The notes below the pieces were generated by a model. It made no database searches. It saw only the letters and a list, made by a program, of their open reading frames with translations, and was not told where the DNA came from. Shown here piece after piece: positions 9,659 through 19,048 of a stretch of DNA of 64,000 nt. The DNA is from Serratia entomophila (lineage in GTDB: Bacteria; Pseudomonadota; Gammaproteobacteria; Enterobacterales; Enterobacteriaceae): the NCBI RefSeq assembly GCF_021462285.1, contig NZ_CP082788.1:62001-126000 (forward strand), in the 5' to 3' direction. Position numbers and translations under genes: made by a program. Position 1 is the stretch's first letter; each line of letters starts with the position of its first letter.

Positions 9659-11486
9659 GGGTCTCTCCTTCCGGGCACAAAATCAGGACCTCATCATCCC
9701 TGGCGGTGACGGTACTTTGTGTTTCCATCGATGTGGGTTTTCCCGTTTCATCAATAACGTCGTGACTAAGAACCAGCGCGTTCACGGACTGCACCAGCGG
9801 TGACTGTTGCAGCGTGGCCAGCAGCTGGTAGTAGTCCACCTGATTGCCCGGTGTTACCGCCTGGCGTCGATCGGTCGCCCAGGGCATATAGTCGTGTTGT
9901 AACTGCGCCGCGAGCTGACGATAACCATAATCAGGGCGAATCCCCACCACGAACGTCACCCGATAGCGAGCCGTCACATCGATATATTTCGGGTTCTTGA
10001 GCGTCGGCGCCGCCCACAGCGAAGTGTACTGCGACAGCCATTGCGCCATCCGGCTCAACCTTCCGTTACTCAATGCCGGGCGCAGCGCGTCATCGTTATC
10101 ACCATAACGACCGTCAGGGATAACCATCAGCGATTGCACCTCAAGCGCCGGGAGACGACTCAGTTTGTCCACATCGGGAAAACGGACATCAAAAATCTCT
10201 GGGTAGTGCTCCATCAGGAGGCTGCGCATATTGTTCCAGGTGATAGCCCGCTGCCGGTGGGCTATCCGGGGCGCGGCACGCTGCAACATCGCCATCTCCG
10301 TTTCCCGTGGCTGCCCGCCTACCGAGGGCAGGGGCTGGCGAACGTCGCTGATGGCGGCAACTGGCGTCACAAGCTGGTTGATCGTGTTGGCTGGCAGCGG
10401 CTGGGAAAAGTGGCTGTCATCAATCGCCTGCGCCACATTCAGGGTCGCGGTCATCGCATTGGCCAGCACGGCCTGCAGTTGCGGCATGGCCTCGGCGGGC
10501 GAGTTCTCGTCCTTTGCCTCTTTATTTTCTTTCAGCGTGCCTTTGATCCAGTAATACCCGGCCTCCAGCGGCTCGTCGTCCTGTGGCAGACCGCTCCCCG
10601 GCTGACTGTCTGCCGGCAGCCGCGCCCGCCACAGGTTGCTGACGGACAAGGACGCTGTATTGTCCTGCAGCTCGGCATCCAGCGAGGCCCATTTGGTCCC
10701 CTGGTAATACCACCAGGTGACATCCAGCGCCGATGAGGCGCGCACAGACCAGTAAAGCGACAGGGTGTCCTGCGCAGACGTCCCGCTGAACCCCAGATAA
10801 AGCTCGGGGGCCTTCTCTTTGGTGTCGGTCCCCTGTCCTGTTGCGGTAAAAAGACGCAGCCCCTCAGCCGGTAGCGTAACGCCCGTCGCGCTGTCGATGG
10901 CGGTATACCGTTTCCACGTCTCCCCAACCTGGGCTGTCCAGCACAACTGTTCCAGTTGCTGGCCGGTGATCAGCAGACTGTCGTCAGTCTGATAGGTGAT
11001 GCTGTTCCCGGCGCTGTCCTGGCCGCCATCCAGCAGGCTGCCGGCGGGTAACGCATACGGGGACGAATTTCTTTGCAGCGTAAAGCTCACCGCCACGCTG
11101 TCCGGCTGCGGGGCGCGGGGGGCAAACCCCAATAAATCCCGGTAGTAAAGTGAACGGTGCCGCGCCGGCACCGTGTTCAGCATGGCTCTGGGCGTTTCGA
11201 GCAGATGCAGCAACGCCAGCAGGAACGCCTGCTGCACCGGCAGCTTTTTCTCTGCCAGCCCGGGGTACTGATAGATGTCACTCAGCGCTTCCAGCGTGCA
11301 GCCGGCCATCCAGAAGTCTTTCCAGTCAGCGTCGGTATGGCCGGCAAACGGCACGGCTTCGGTATATTTTGCCATCAGATTGAGCAGCCCCTTCCCTGTC
11401 CGTGGCTCCAGCAGGAAGGTCTGGTCTGTTAATCCGTTGCCCAATATCTGTTTCAGTTGCTCCAGGTCAGACATAATGTTGTCCAT
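9651..11486 (-). CDS. afp11: Afp11-like baseplate wedge protein
   Basis: A 611-aa protein in the position of Afp11/Pvc11, a baseplate J-like (T4 gp6-type) wedge subunit. The N-terminal region starts 'MSDLEQLKQILGNGL'. A conserved segment near residue 400 ('RQPLPSVGGQPRETEMAMLQRAAPRIAH', here in shortened form RIAHRQRAITWNNM) is characteristic of phage baseplate wedge proteins. Two start codons are possible, 11486 and 11474, neither with a clear ribosome site. A spacer of 64 bp separates it from afp10. The stop overlaps afp12. Confidence 0.88.
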   Translation of the reverse strand: MDNIMSDLEQLKQILGNGLTDQTFLLEPRTGKGLLNLMAKYTEAVPFAGHTDADWKDFWMAGCTLEALSDIYQYPGLAEKKLPVQQAFLLALLHLLETPRAMLNTVPARHRSLYYRDLLGFAPRAPQPDSVAVSFTLQRNSSPYALPAGSLLDGGQDSAGNSITYQTDDSLLITGQQLEQLCWTAQVGETWKRYTAIDSATGVTLPAEGLRLFTATGQGTDTKEKAPELYLGFSGTSAQDTLSLYWSVRASSALDVTWWYYQGTKWASLDAELQDNTASLSVSNLWRARLPADSQPGSGLPQDDEPLEAGYYWIKGTLKENKEAKDENSPAEAMPQLQAVLANAMTATLNVAQAIDDSHFSQPLPANTINQLVTPVAAISDVRQPLPSVGGQPRETEMAMLQRAAPRIAHRQRAITWNNMRSLLMEHYPEIFDVRFPDVDKLSRLPALEVQSLMVIPDGRYGDNDDALRPALSNGRLSRMAQWLSQYTSLWAAPTLKNPKYIDVTARYRVTFVVGIRPDYGYRQLAAQLQHDYMPWATDRRQAVTPGNQVDYYQLLATLQQSPLVQSVNALVLSHDVIDETGKPTSMETQSTVTARDDEVLILCPEGETHV

Positions 11487-11550
11487 TGGTTATGTGATGA
11501 TAAAGAAGACACGCAGGAGCCCGTTTCCGCCCTATCGGCAGCACGATGAC

Positions 11551-11973
11551 TCACCCGGCGGTGACAAACGACTGGCTGTTGATAAATGTCCCAACCCCGG
11601 TGACAGCACTCAGATCCGTATCCGGTTTTCCTTGTGGATCCTGGGCCGGTGTTGTGGGCTGAAATTGCGTCGTAAACTGGCTGCCGACCACAATCATCGG
11701 CGCCGGTGCCGTCGCAAACTCAGCCCGCTGCTCGGACGCCAACGCTTTGATGGTGAGCGTCCCTTTTCCCGGGGAAGCGACAAAGGGAGGCTTGATATAG
11801 TCAACGGTAAAGGAGACCTGCTTTTCATCCCCAACAATGCAGATCTTTTTCCCCCCGATGCTGGCCTCACCGCTGCCGCTAATTCGTGGCTGGGGCGGTG
11901 GCGTGATCGTAATAGCGCCAAACTGCGGGTTGAATGTCAGCGCGTCACCGTCGATGACCACCAGGTTGCTCAT
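11551..11973 (-). CDS. afp10: Afp10-like spike-tip protein
   Basis: A 140-aa Gly/Pro-rich protein in the position of Afp10/Pvc10, the tip that sharpens the central spike, comparable to PAAR proteins of type VI secretion. The sequence is beta-rich ('ITITPPPQPRISGSGEASIGGKKICIVGDE'-like, here quoted only as GSGEASIGGKKICIVGD). The start overlaps the afp9 stop as ATGA. It lacks any extended toxin domain, so it is a bare tip. Confidence 0.86.
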   Translation of the reverse strand: MSNLVVIDGDALTFNPQFGAITITPPPQPRISGSGEASIGGKKICIVGDEKQVSFTVDYIKPPFVASPGKGTLTIKALASEQRAEFATAPAPMIVVGSQFTTQFQPTTPAQDPQGKPDTDLSAVTGVGTFINSQSFVTAG

Positions 11974-12392
11974 AGTAACCTCAGCGTCTGGCCGTCATGA
12001 ATGTTCAGCGTACCGTCCACCGTCTCGACCAGATCCGAGCCTGCCAGATACACGGTGATCTGCGCCCGAAGACGACTCGCTTCCTGTTTGTCCGGCTGGA
12101 TAATGACGTCCTTGAGCAGCGCCCGAGGCTCATGGCGCAGAATGCTTTCTTCGATGCGGTTGTGGATGTTGGCCAGCAGTTCATCGGTGATATTCTCAAA
12201 GATAAAGTCATGCATACCCCCGCCATAGCTCTCACGCATAATGCGTTCGCCCGGTTCAGTCATAAACAGCACGCGCAGACTCTGCATCACTGCCTCAACG
12301 CCCGCCGTCAGGGACACGCCCGTGTCGGGGGAAAACCGCGGTGGAAATGCCCAGCATTGCCCCAGGGTCGCTTTCAAAATGTCGTTACTCAT
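11970..12392 (-). CDS. afp9: Afp9-like gp25-family baseplate protein
   Basis: This 140-aa protein is a T4 gp25-like (GPW/gp25) baseplate wedge component that nucleates sheath polymerisation. Recognisable features are the N-terminal 'GQCWAFPPRF' and the family signature 'SLRVLFMTEPGERIMRESYGGG' region (here RVLFMTEPGERIM), followed by 'EESILRHEPRALL'. It is 20 bp downstream of afp8 and overlaps afp10 by 4 bases (ATGA). Confidence 0.93.
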   Translation of the reverse strand: MSNDILKATLGQCWAFPPRFSPDTGVSLTAGVEAVMQSLRVLFMTEPGERIMRESYGGGMHDFIFENITDELLANIHNRIEESILRHEPRALLKDVIIQPDKQEASRLRAQITVYLAGSDLVETVDGTLNIHDGQTLRLL

Positions 12393-12412
12393 AGCAACCT
12401 CACCGTAATAGG

Positions 12413-14002
12413 TTATTTTTTCATGTTAATTTTCGCGCTGGTGATCTCCACCTGCTGCTTACCCGCAATCGACAGGTTACTGTCAGCCTGCAGACCCAAC
12501 GTATCGGCCTGCAATTGCAGGGCGTTCGGTGTACTCATAGTAAGGTTCCCCTCGCCGGTTAAAGTGAGGGTATTGTCCCCCGCCATCAGCCTCAGCGTTT
12601 TCTCTTCGGTATCGATCATCAAGGCTTGCGTCTGGTCGGCTTGACTCACGATCAACCCCTTACGATTGTTCTTTTCATCCGGTGGGAACGGCGCGGTATT
12701 TTTCGGGTTGTGCAACGCCCCCAGGATCATCGGGTAACGCGGATCGCTGTCGATAAACCCCACAACCACTTCATCACCGGGTTCAGGGTAAAAACAGAAG
12801 CCACTCGCGTGACTGGCCCACGGCTTACTCAGGCGGGCAAAAATCAGCGAATCGGGCAGATTCAGGGCTGGCAGATGAATGGCAATCCGATCCAGATGCT
12901 GGGGATCGGCGGTAAAACCCGCTACCGTGCCAATATGCAGCGACCTCACCGGTGGCGCGGGCTCCAGCATTGACGCCGGCAGCCCAATCACCAGCTCACT
13001 GCGCCAGCCATACTGCGTATCAAACTGCTGATTGACCCCGCTCAGCATCGCCGTGCCGTCCAGCCCCGCCCCAAACCCACTCAGGGTGATACTCTCGCCC
13101 GGCGCGAAGTCCCGGGTCCCCGCCAGCACAATGTGGCCCTGTACGCCGGTCATTTGTTGATAGTTCAGCCAGGAGTTCGACAGGGTTTGCAGCGTAGCTT
13201 CAGGCAGCATGCTGAACGCCAGGGCGTAGTCTTGCCGCCCGGCGGAGGACTGGCCAACCTTACCTGCAGGTTTCCAGGGACGAAACGCGCCGGCCGGGCT
13301 TTTTTGCGCCGCCGTGAGCCGCTGTGCGGCAATATCCCATCCCTGCAGTGACAGGCTGTCTGGGGTAAAGCGGTTATCAAAATTCAAATTGATTTCATAC
13401 AGCGTATAGTCGTGACTGTCGCGAGCAAGCGTCCGTGAGGCCATTGCCGCGTCGGACAGCGGGCGGATCACTACCGTGTCGCTGGCGGCATCAGGCAGCA
13501 GCCAGCAATTGGTGGACAGGAGCCGGCTGCGAATAAACTGCCAGTCACTGAGACGAAACTGGAGCAGTTGATCGTGCTTGCTGCTCAGTTGCGCCGCCGA
13601 TTCTTGCGTCAGTTTCACCCCCGCAGACTGCAGCAACCCCTTCATGACGGTGCTGTCATCCTGCTGACGAAATACCCGGCTATGGGGCAAGAACGTCAGT
13701 TTCTGCAACGCGTGGCGGGCCTCCAGCCGCACGGACCATTCTTTCCCCTTCAGTTGCATCTTCTTTTGCACCAGATAACCGTCGAAAAGCGGCTTGTTAT
13801 CCTGTGCAATCCCCACGCGGACGCCCAGGGTGAAACGACTGACTTCGTGTTGTACCGCGTTATCCGCTGCGCCATGATTATCCGTGGGAATATGCAGCTC
13901 CAGCTGCGCCAGCGGGATCTCATTAATAAGCTGCTGTACCCGCAAACGACGGATCCCCAATGTGCTGCGCTGTCCCGCTATGTCCAGGGTGATGTGGCTC
14001 AT
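12413..14002 (-). CDS. afp8: Afp8-like VgrG-type central spike protein
   Basis: A 529-aa spike protein combining gp27-like hub and gp5-like OB-fold and beta-helix regions, as in VgrG. The sequence shows the hub part at residues 1 to 350. The conserved 'KPWASHASGFCFYPEPGDEVVVGF' region follows near residue 400 (core: PEPGDEVVVGFIDSDPRYP, typical of VgrG/gp5). The C-terminal strand-rich needle ends 'QVEITSAKINMKK'. The start overlaps the afp7 stop (ATGA). It should trimerise and carry Afp10 at its tip. Confidence 0.93.
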   Translation of the reverse strand: MSHITLDIAGQRSTLGIRRLRVQQLINEIPLAQLELHIPTDNHGAADNAVQHEVSRFTLGVRVGIAQDNKPLFDGYLVQKKMQLKGKEWSVRLEARHALQKLTFLPHSRVFRQQDDSTVMKGLLQSAGVKLTQESAAQLSSKHDQLLQFRLSDWQFIRSRLLSTNCWLLPDAASDTVVIRPLSDAAMASRTLARDSHDYTLYEINLNFDNRFTPDSLSLQGWDIAAQRLTAAQKSPAGAFRPWKPAGKVGQSSAGRQDYALAFSMLPEATLQTLSNSWLNYQQMTGVQGHIVLAGTRDFAPGESITLSGFGAGLDGTAMLSGVNQQFDTQYGWRSELVIGLPASMLEPAPPVRSLHIGTVAGFTADPQHLDRIAIHLPALNLPDSLIFARLSKPWASHASGFCFYPEPGDEVVVGFIDSDPRYPMILGALHNPKNTAPFPPDEKNNRKGLIVSQADQTQALMIDTEEKTLRLMAGDNTLTLTGEGNLTMSTPNALQLQADTLGLQADSNLSIAGKQQVEITSAKINMKK

Positions 14003-14694
14003 ACCTCCTCCCCTTTCGTCGCCCGCAGAAAATCCCCGGTTTGAAAATCATCCAGATTATCCAAATCGTTATCCCAGGCCAGCGACAGGTAATCTACGCT
14101 GCTGGCCAGCACCCCGCCGGCGCTGAGCGCCAGCAGCGGCAACGAGGCCAGATCCGGTACGCTGACCAGTGCACGGTCGGGGGCGCTTTGTGTCTTAAGG
14201 GATTGCTGAATCACAAAGCTCTCATCCGCCACCAGACTTAACTGCACGGTGGCCCGCAGCGGCGTGGCGTCACGGTCAAACAGCGTGTAGGTGACCGATA
14301 AATCACGGGCCCGGCCGGCAAACCATCCTTTATTCTCCCAGCGCATTTTCCCCCAGGTGATGCGCAGAAAATAAGGCGATCCGGTGGCCGCATCCACGGC
14401 GCAGAGGGATTTCAGCATCGCCAACTGCGTCTCTATCGGGGTGGTATTCCCGGGCATCTGGCTGTCGAACAACAAGGTGAGGTTGAGGCCGACTGGCTCG
14501 GAAATCACATAGCGGTTGCTTTGCGACGCCGTGTTGATGGTGTCTTCGGTATCAAACCGCGTCTGATAATCCAGCTGAATAGTCTCTGGGTTATACATCG
14601 CGCTCATGCTGCCCGCAGGGATTTTCCCTTCGCGATCTTTCCAGGCGTTGAGGGTCAGCTTCGATAAACCCCGTTCAAGTAAGCTCACAGACAC
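13999..14694 (-). CDS. afp7: Afp7-like hub/adaptor protein with LysM-like tail
   Basis: A 231-aa protein of the CIS tube N-terminal domain family, comparable to T4 gp53 or phage LysM-containing hub adaptors. The N-terminal 170 residues are beta-rich with 'MYNPETIQLDYQTRF'. The C-terminal 45 residues ('DYLSLAWDNDLDNLDDFQTGD') look like a LysM-type motif. The start is GTG at 14694; a second GTG at 14688 has AGGGGG 5 bases before it and is equally possible. It overlaps afp6 upstream and afp8 downstream, so the whole block is tightly coupled. Confidence 0.86.
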   Translation of the reverse strand: MSVSLLERGLSKLTLNAWKDREGKIPAGSMSAMYNPETIQLDYQTRFDTEDTINTASQSNRYVISEPVGLNLTLLFDSQMPGNTTPIETQLAMLKSLCAVDAATGSPYFLRITWGKMRWENKGWFAGRARDLSVTYTLFDRDATPLRATVQLSLVADESFVIQQSLKTQSAPDRALVSVPDLASLPLLALSAGGVLASSVDYLSLAWDNDLDNLDDFQTGDFLRATKGEEV

Positions 14695-14852
14695 CCCCTT
14701 TCAAGCAGCTGTTCCAGCACCTCTTGTTTAATCCTCTCCACCCACCGCTGATCGTCCCACTCACGGTGCTGCGCAAACGGTAAGGACGGGGCAGAAGGGG
14801 CAGGCTCGGTGACCTCAACCTGGACGATCAACTCACGAATTTCGACGGTCAT
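14685..14852 (-). CDS. afp6: Afp6-like small baseplate protein (DUF5908 type)
   Basis: I translated this 55-aa reading frame by hand from the gap between afp5 and afp7. It begins MTVEIRELIVQVEV, has a Pro-rich linker, and ends with a helix 'RWVERIKQEVLEQLL' before GCL and the stop. This matches the Afp6/Pvc6 family of about 55 to 60 residues, which packs in the baseplate. Its ATG overlaps the afp5 stop (ATGA) and its end overlaps the afp7 start. It is easily missed because of its length. Confidence 0.85.
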   Translation of the reverse strand: MTVEIRELIVQVEVTEPAPSAPSLPFAQHREWDDQRWVERIKQEVLEQLLERGCL

Positions 14853-15301
14853 AGTTTTACCCCCAGCATGCGCATATCCTGATAGCGAAGCTCAAGCGTG
14901 TTGATGAGCACCTGGTTACTGCCGGCATCCAAATCGCCCATCTGCCAGCGCACCGGCAGGGCATGGCTCAGCGTCCAGGTGGTCACCGGTAATGAAAGCT
15001 CGTTCAGCAACATGATCACCACGTTGGCCCACTGCGTGCTTTCCCGGCGCAAGACGCGGTCAAACTGCAGCGTCAGGGGGGAGGCGTTCATCACCCCCCG
15101 CTCCAGCACCAGGCTGCCGTGATTCACCTGCTCGGCCAGCCAGAGGTTGCGGACATTCTCGCCCCCCTCCCGGTGCTGGCTCACTTCCAGTGTCCGCGAC
15201 AGGCCGGATATGCGCTGGAACGCGATATCAAACGGATTGGGTATGTTGTTAAATAAAAAATTGACGAGAAAACGATGGGATACCGCGGGTGTACTCATCA
15301 T
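14849..15301 (-). CDS. afp5: Afp5-like tube-initiator protein (gp19 family)
   Basis: A 150-aa tube protein of the T4 gp19/PVC tube family. It is a paralogue of Afp1 and forms the first tube ring that connects the spike hub to the Afp1 tube. It contains the family-like 'NPFDIAFQRISGLSRTLE' segment (quoted core FQRISGLSRTLEV) and 'VLINTLELRYQDMRML' near the end. The start overlaps the afp4 stop by 4 bases. Confidence 0.9.
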   Translation of the reverse strand: MMSTPAVSHRFLVNFLFNNIPNPFDIAFQRISGLSRTLEVSQHREGGENVRNLWLAEQVNHGSLVLERGVMNASPLTLQFDRVLRRESTQWANVVIMLLNELSLPVTTWTLSHALPVRWQMGDLDAGSNQVLINTLELRYQDMRMLGVKL

Positions 15302-16554
15302 GATTGACCTCCGGTTTGCGCGCTGGCCGTGCCGTCGCGCAGATCCAGCGTCAGGCTGATAGCAATAAATTCCGCGGGGGCCAGCAGCGCCAGACGTACC
15401 TGCAGGATCATCTTTCCATGGCGAATATCGTCTTCCGTCATGGTTTCATCCAGCCCGATACTGAGCGAAAAGGCCTCATCCTCCACCGTGCCGAAAAAGG
15501 CCCCTGCCAGCCATTGCTGACGCAACCACGTCCAGACCTGGCCCTTTAATTTCATCCAGGTCGGGGCCGTATTCGGCTCAAACAGGTAAGCGCGCGCCAA
15601 TTTGCTCAGGTAGTGCTCCACGCTGCTGACCAGTAAACGGATCTGGATATAACGCCAGGCCGTGTTCTCCTCATTAAGCAAGGTCCGGCATCCCCACAGA
15701 CGCACGCCTTTCCCGACAAAACTGCGGATCAGGTTGCAGGACACCCCCTGGTTATCCAGTAATGCCTGAGACGTCAGGATACTTTGGGTTGGGCGGCGGG
15801 TTTTGGCCAACGCGATGTTGGCCGGCGCCTTCCAGACCCCGTTATCGTGGGCACTGCGCTGAATGGCCGCCGCGACGGCCGGCAGGGGTGACAACACCAC
15901 GGGCGCCGACGACTCGTCCTGGTAACTGGTTTCCAGGCGTGGCCACCAGGCCGCCCCGCGCTGACACTGGTCTGCTGAAAAAGACTGTTGGGTCAGCGTC
16001 ACTGCGGACGCCGGATCCTCCGGTAATTCCAGCAGCGCAAAACGCTGCGGGGCCTGACGACACAGCGTCAGTAATACTTGCCAGCCCTGATACCAAAGGG
16101 CATCGGCGTCAACCTCGGCCGCGTCAACCCCCTCGGCGGAAAGCGAGGTCGAACTCACCTCATTGAGCTCACTCAGCTCCGGTACCAGGACCAGGCCGGT
16201 CTTATCATCCGCTAACAGCGTCTCCAGCATCTGCGGTGTCTGTAATGCGGCAATCAACTCTTGCAGACGCGCGGCGGGTTCTCCCTTCCCTGGCCCGAGG
16301 GGCAGCACATAGCACTGCAGCCCACCGTTTTCAAAGAAATGGCGCAGGGAATACGCCAGCGTCCCACGCTGTCCAAAGAGACTGTTCGCCTGCGTCAGTG
16401 ATCCCACGCTGACGGGCTGCATCACCGTTACCGGTATCGCCGTATCAGGAGGGGTATAACCAATAAACAGGGGCATCGTCACCGGATCGTCGTTTGACGC
16501 CTGCGTTAACAGTGTTTCATTGTACGAAACCCCAGGAAGAACCATAGTCATCAC
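15298..16554 (-). CDS. afp4: Afp4-like sheath protein
   Basis: One of three sheath paralogues (418 aa). The C-terminal half shows the conserved sheath core: 'GVWKAPANIALA', 'GVRLWGCRTL', 'WRYIQIRLLVSSVEHYLSKLARAYLFEPN' (quoted parts only) and 'IRHGKMILQVRLALLAPAEFI'. In PVC/Afp particles Afp4 is the minor sheath protein near the baseplate. Its domain is more divergent than Afp2/Afp3, for example the 'MTEDDIRHGKM' variant of the usual MTQxEINQGKM motif. It follows afp3 with a 36-bp spacer containing a short perfect palindrome. Confidence 0.92.
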   Translation of the reverse strand: MMTMVLPGVSYNETLLTQASNDDPVTMPLFIGYTPPDTAIPVTVMQPVSVGSLTQANSLFGQRGTLAYSLRHFFENGGLQCYVLPLGPGKGEPAARLQELIAALQTPQMLETLLADDKTGLVLVPELSELNEVSSTSLSAEGVDAAEVDADALWYQGWQVLLTLCRQAPQRFALLELPEDPASAVTLTQQSFSADQCQRGAAWWPRLETSYQDESSAPVVLSPLPAVAAAIQRSAHDNGVWKAPANIALAKTRRPTQSILTSQALLDNQGVSCNLIRSFVGKGVRLWGCRTLLNEENTAWRYIQIRLLVSSVEHYLSKLARAYLFEPNTAPTWMKLKGQVWTWLRQQWLAGAFFGTVEDEAFSLSIGLDETMTEDDIRHGKMILQVRLALLAPAEFIAISLTLDLRDGTASAQTGGQS

Positions 16555-16575
16555 AGTATCCTTATAAAGAGTCGG

Positions 16576-16592
16576 AAAGGGGGGCCCCCTTT
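16576..16592. other. G/C palindrome between afp3 and afp4
   Basis: A 17-base perfect inverted repeat (AAAGGGGG, one G, CCCCCTTT) overlaps the afp3 stop codon and lies 21 bases before the afp4 start. It could slow translation or stabilise the upstream sheath message; there is no U-tract, so it is not a standard terminator. Confidence 0.5.
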
Positions 16593-17946
16593 ACTGAGAC
16601 ATGTCCTGAGTAAACTTAAGGATGATGAATTCGGCCGGGCGCACGGCGGCCATCCCAACCTGAATGATCATTTTCCCCTGGTTAATCTCGTCTTGTGTCA
16701 TGGTGATACCTTTACCGACGCGCACAAAATACGCCTCTTCCGCCTTATTGCCGGCCAGGGCACCTTGTTGCCACAGGCGGTAAAGGTAGTTATCAATCGC
16801 CGTCTGCACCCGTTTCCAGGTCAGCTGGCTGTTGGGTTCAAACACCATCGGCTGCAGGGCCTTTTTGATGTCGCGCTCTGCCGCATCGAACAGGCGGCGC
16901 ACCGGGATATACCGCCAGTCATCATCATCTTTCTGTGTGCGGCTACCCCACACGACGAGCCCGCGATCGCTGAAATGACGAATGACATTGATGCCTTTCG
17001 GGTTCAGCTCCGCCTGTTGCTCATTGGTGACCCGGACGCTGACATCGCTGACGCCGTTGAGCACCACATTCGCCGGCGCTTTCCACACCCCACGTTCACC
17101 GTCTGTCTTGCCGTACACCCCCGCAATCAATGCTGAAGGCGGAAGCGACAGCGGTGCACTCAGGTCACCGGACAGGGATTGCGCAATTTCACCGGCAAAT
17201 TCAGTGTTAACGACTCGGAGCGCAGCCAGTGTGGTGACAGCCTTTCCTTCATCGTCGAGGTAACCGTCGATGGCAACCTCTGCGTCATCCAGTTTACGGG
17301 TGTGCGGCACTTCTACATTCGGGTAATACACCGCCACCTGGGCGGAACCACCGACCGCACTGGGCGCGTCGCCATTGACGCTGTCGGCCAGCAGGAAGTA
17401 CCCTTTGTGCTGATCTAGTGAGGCAGCCAGCGCGCCATACACCGCAGTACGGTAAGTCTCATCGGGATCCGGACTTGCCAGCAGTGTGATCTCCCCGACC
17501 TCGTCGATGAGGTCCGGCAACGCGGCCAATGGGCCGTTATCGTCTGCCTTTTCCAGCGGATAGAGGTAGCAGGGGCCGCCGCCGTTCTGGAAATAGAGCC
17601 GCAGGGCGACGGAGGCCGTCGGATCCACGACCTCAGTATCATCAATCTGGTAGGTATATGTCGTTGTCGCTTTAGACGACGCTGTTTCCAGCGCATCGAA
17701 TTCAGGGGACGGTTCAACCGCCGTTGACGACACGGTAACGCGTGCGGAAGAAGGCACGTTGCTGTCAAACAGGATGGTATAGTCCAGCCAGCTGCCGATG
17801 CGGGTGATCACGCCCGCCAGTTCTGGCTTGAGAGGGGTAAAACGAGCGACAAATAACGGCACGGCGGTCGCACTCGCGCTCACCGACATCGCTGGCGAGG
17901 CATCTTCTTCAATATAGACACCCGGTACAGATGTGACAGTAGCCAT
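16591..17946 (-). CDS. afp3: Afp3-like major sheath protein
   Basis: A 451-aa sheath protein. Sheath signatures are 'PGVYIEEDASPAMSVSASA' at the N-terminus, 'GVWKAPANVVLNGVSDV', 'GLVVWGSRTQ', 'WRYIPVRRLFDAAERDIKKAL' (quoted in part) and the C-terminal 'MTQDEINQGKMIIQVGMAAVRPAEFI'. The C-terminal strand is the interlocking arm of contractile sheaths. It has an additional surface domain of about 90 residues relative to Afp2. The spacer from afp2 is 19 bp. Confidence 0.95.
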   Translation of the reverse strand: MATVTSVPGVYIEEDASPAMSVSASATAVPLFVARFTPLKPELAGVITRIGSWLDYTILFDSNVPSSARVTVSSTAVEPSPEFDALETASSKATTTYTYQIDDTEVVDPTASVALRLYFQNGGGPCYLYPLEKADDNGPLAALPDLIDEVGEITLLASPDPDETYRTAVYGALAASLDQHKGYFLLADSVNGDAPSAVGGSAQVAVYYPNVEVPHTRKLDDAEVAIDGYLDDEGKAVTTLAALRVVNTEFAGEIAQSLSGDLSAPLSLPPSALIAGVYGKTDGERGVWKAPANVVLNGVSDVSVRVTNEQQAELNPKGINVIRHFSDRGLVVWGSRTQKDDDDWRYIPVRRLFDAAERDIKKALQPMVFEPNSQLTWKRVQTAIDNYLYRLWQQGALAGNKAEEAYFVRVGKGITMTQDEINQGKMIIQVGMAAVRPAEFIILKFTQDMSQ

Positions 17947-17965
17947 GTTCTTTTCCTTCAGTGAA

Positions 17966-19030
17966 TTATTGCGCGATATCCTGGCTGAACTGCAGGATGA
18001 TGAATTCTGCCGGGCGAACTGCGGCCAGGCCGATTTTTATGATCATCTTCCCCTGATTGATCTCTTCCTGGGTCATGGTGAGATCTTTGCCGACCTGAAC
18101 AAACCAGGCATCAGCGGGGGTATTACCGGCCAACGCGCCCTGCTGCCACAGACTGTGTAGATAACTGTCTACGGCGGCCTTGACACGCTGCCAGGTCGGC
18201 TGGCTGTTGGGTTCAAACACCAGTTTATTCAGGGATTTTTGAATATCCCGCTCAACCGCGTTGAACAAGCGGCGAACCGGGATATAGCGCCAGTTATCAC
18301 TGTCCTCCAGCGTGCGGGCACCCCACACCACCGTTCCCTGGCCCGAGAATGTGCGGATCATGTTCAGCGCCTTGCCCTGGTTATACTTACCCTGGAAATC
18401 ATCGCTGACAGCAAACGCAGGGGTAACGCCATTCACGGCCTGGTTGGCCGGCGCTTTCCACACACCGCGCGTACGGTCGGTTTGGGTAATGGAGGCCGCG
18501 GCGATGGCGCTCGGCGGCACCGCCGCCCCCGATGCCAGGGTGCCCCACGGGTAAAATACCGCGCCAAACGGGGAGGTCGGATATTCTTCCATGACCTCAT
18601 CCGGCTTCGCCGTGCCGGCAATTTTCTCTTTCGGACCGTCAAACAGGCCAAAAATACGGTAGCCCTGGCCCACTACTGTGGTGAACGCGGTATAGGTAGT
18701 GGTATCTGTCCCTGCCGCGACAATCAGCGTAATATCATCGTATTGCGCCACCGCGTCGGCGATATTGGCCTCGTTAACCAGATAACATTTACCGCCACCG
18801 TGCATAAACCACAGGCTCAGGCTGGTATAAAAAGCGTCTTCCAGCGGCGTTGGGTACTCGACGGTAAATTCCGCCCAGTTGCGGAAAACCTGAATCGGTT
18901 TATTAATGGTGTTGGTATTTTCACTGTCGTACGCAAACAGGGGCACGGCGGTGGCGGCACTGTTGACCGAGAAGCTCGATACGGCATCTTCACTGAGATA
19001 AACGCCGGGATAAGTGGTTGTCACAGTCAT
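17966..19030 (-). CDS. afp2: Afp2-like major sheath protein
   Basis: A 354-aa sheath protein, the smallest of the three paralogues and the main sheath component of Afp. It shows 'TYPGVYLSEDAVSSFSVNSAATAVPLF' at the N-terminus (quoted core PGVYLSEDAVSSFSV), 'GVWKAPANQAVNGV', 'GTVVWGARTLEDSDNWRYIPV' and 'MTQEEINQGKMIIKIGLAAVRPAEF'. It lies 18 bp downstream of afp1 in the same operon. Confidence 0.95.
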   Translation of the reverse strand: MTVTTTYPGVYLSEDAVSSFSVNSAATAVPLFAYDSENTNTINKPIQVFRNWAEFTVEYPTPLEDAFYTSLSLWFMHGGGKCYLVNEANIADAVAQYDDITLIVAAGTDTTTYTAFTTVVGQGYRIFGLFDGPKEKIAGTAKPDEVMEEYPTSPFGAVFYPWGTLASGAAVPPSAIAAASITQTDRTRGVWKAPANQAVNGVTPAFAVSDDFQGKYNQGKALNMIRTFSGQGTVVWGARTLEDSDNWRYIPVRRLFNAVERDIQKSLNKLVFEPNSQPTWQRVKAAVDSYLHSLWQQGALAGNTPADAWFVQVGKDLTMTQEEINQGKMIIKIGLAAVRPAEFIILQFSQDIAQ

Positions 19031-19048
19031 GGCAACATGTCCTCTTGA

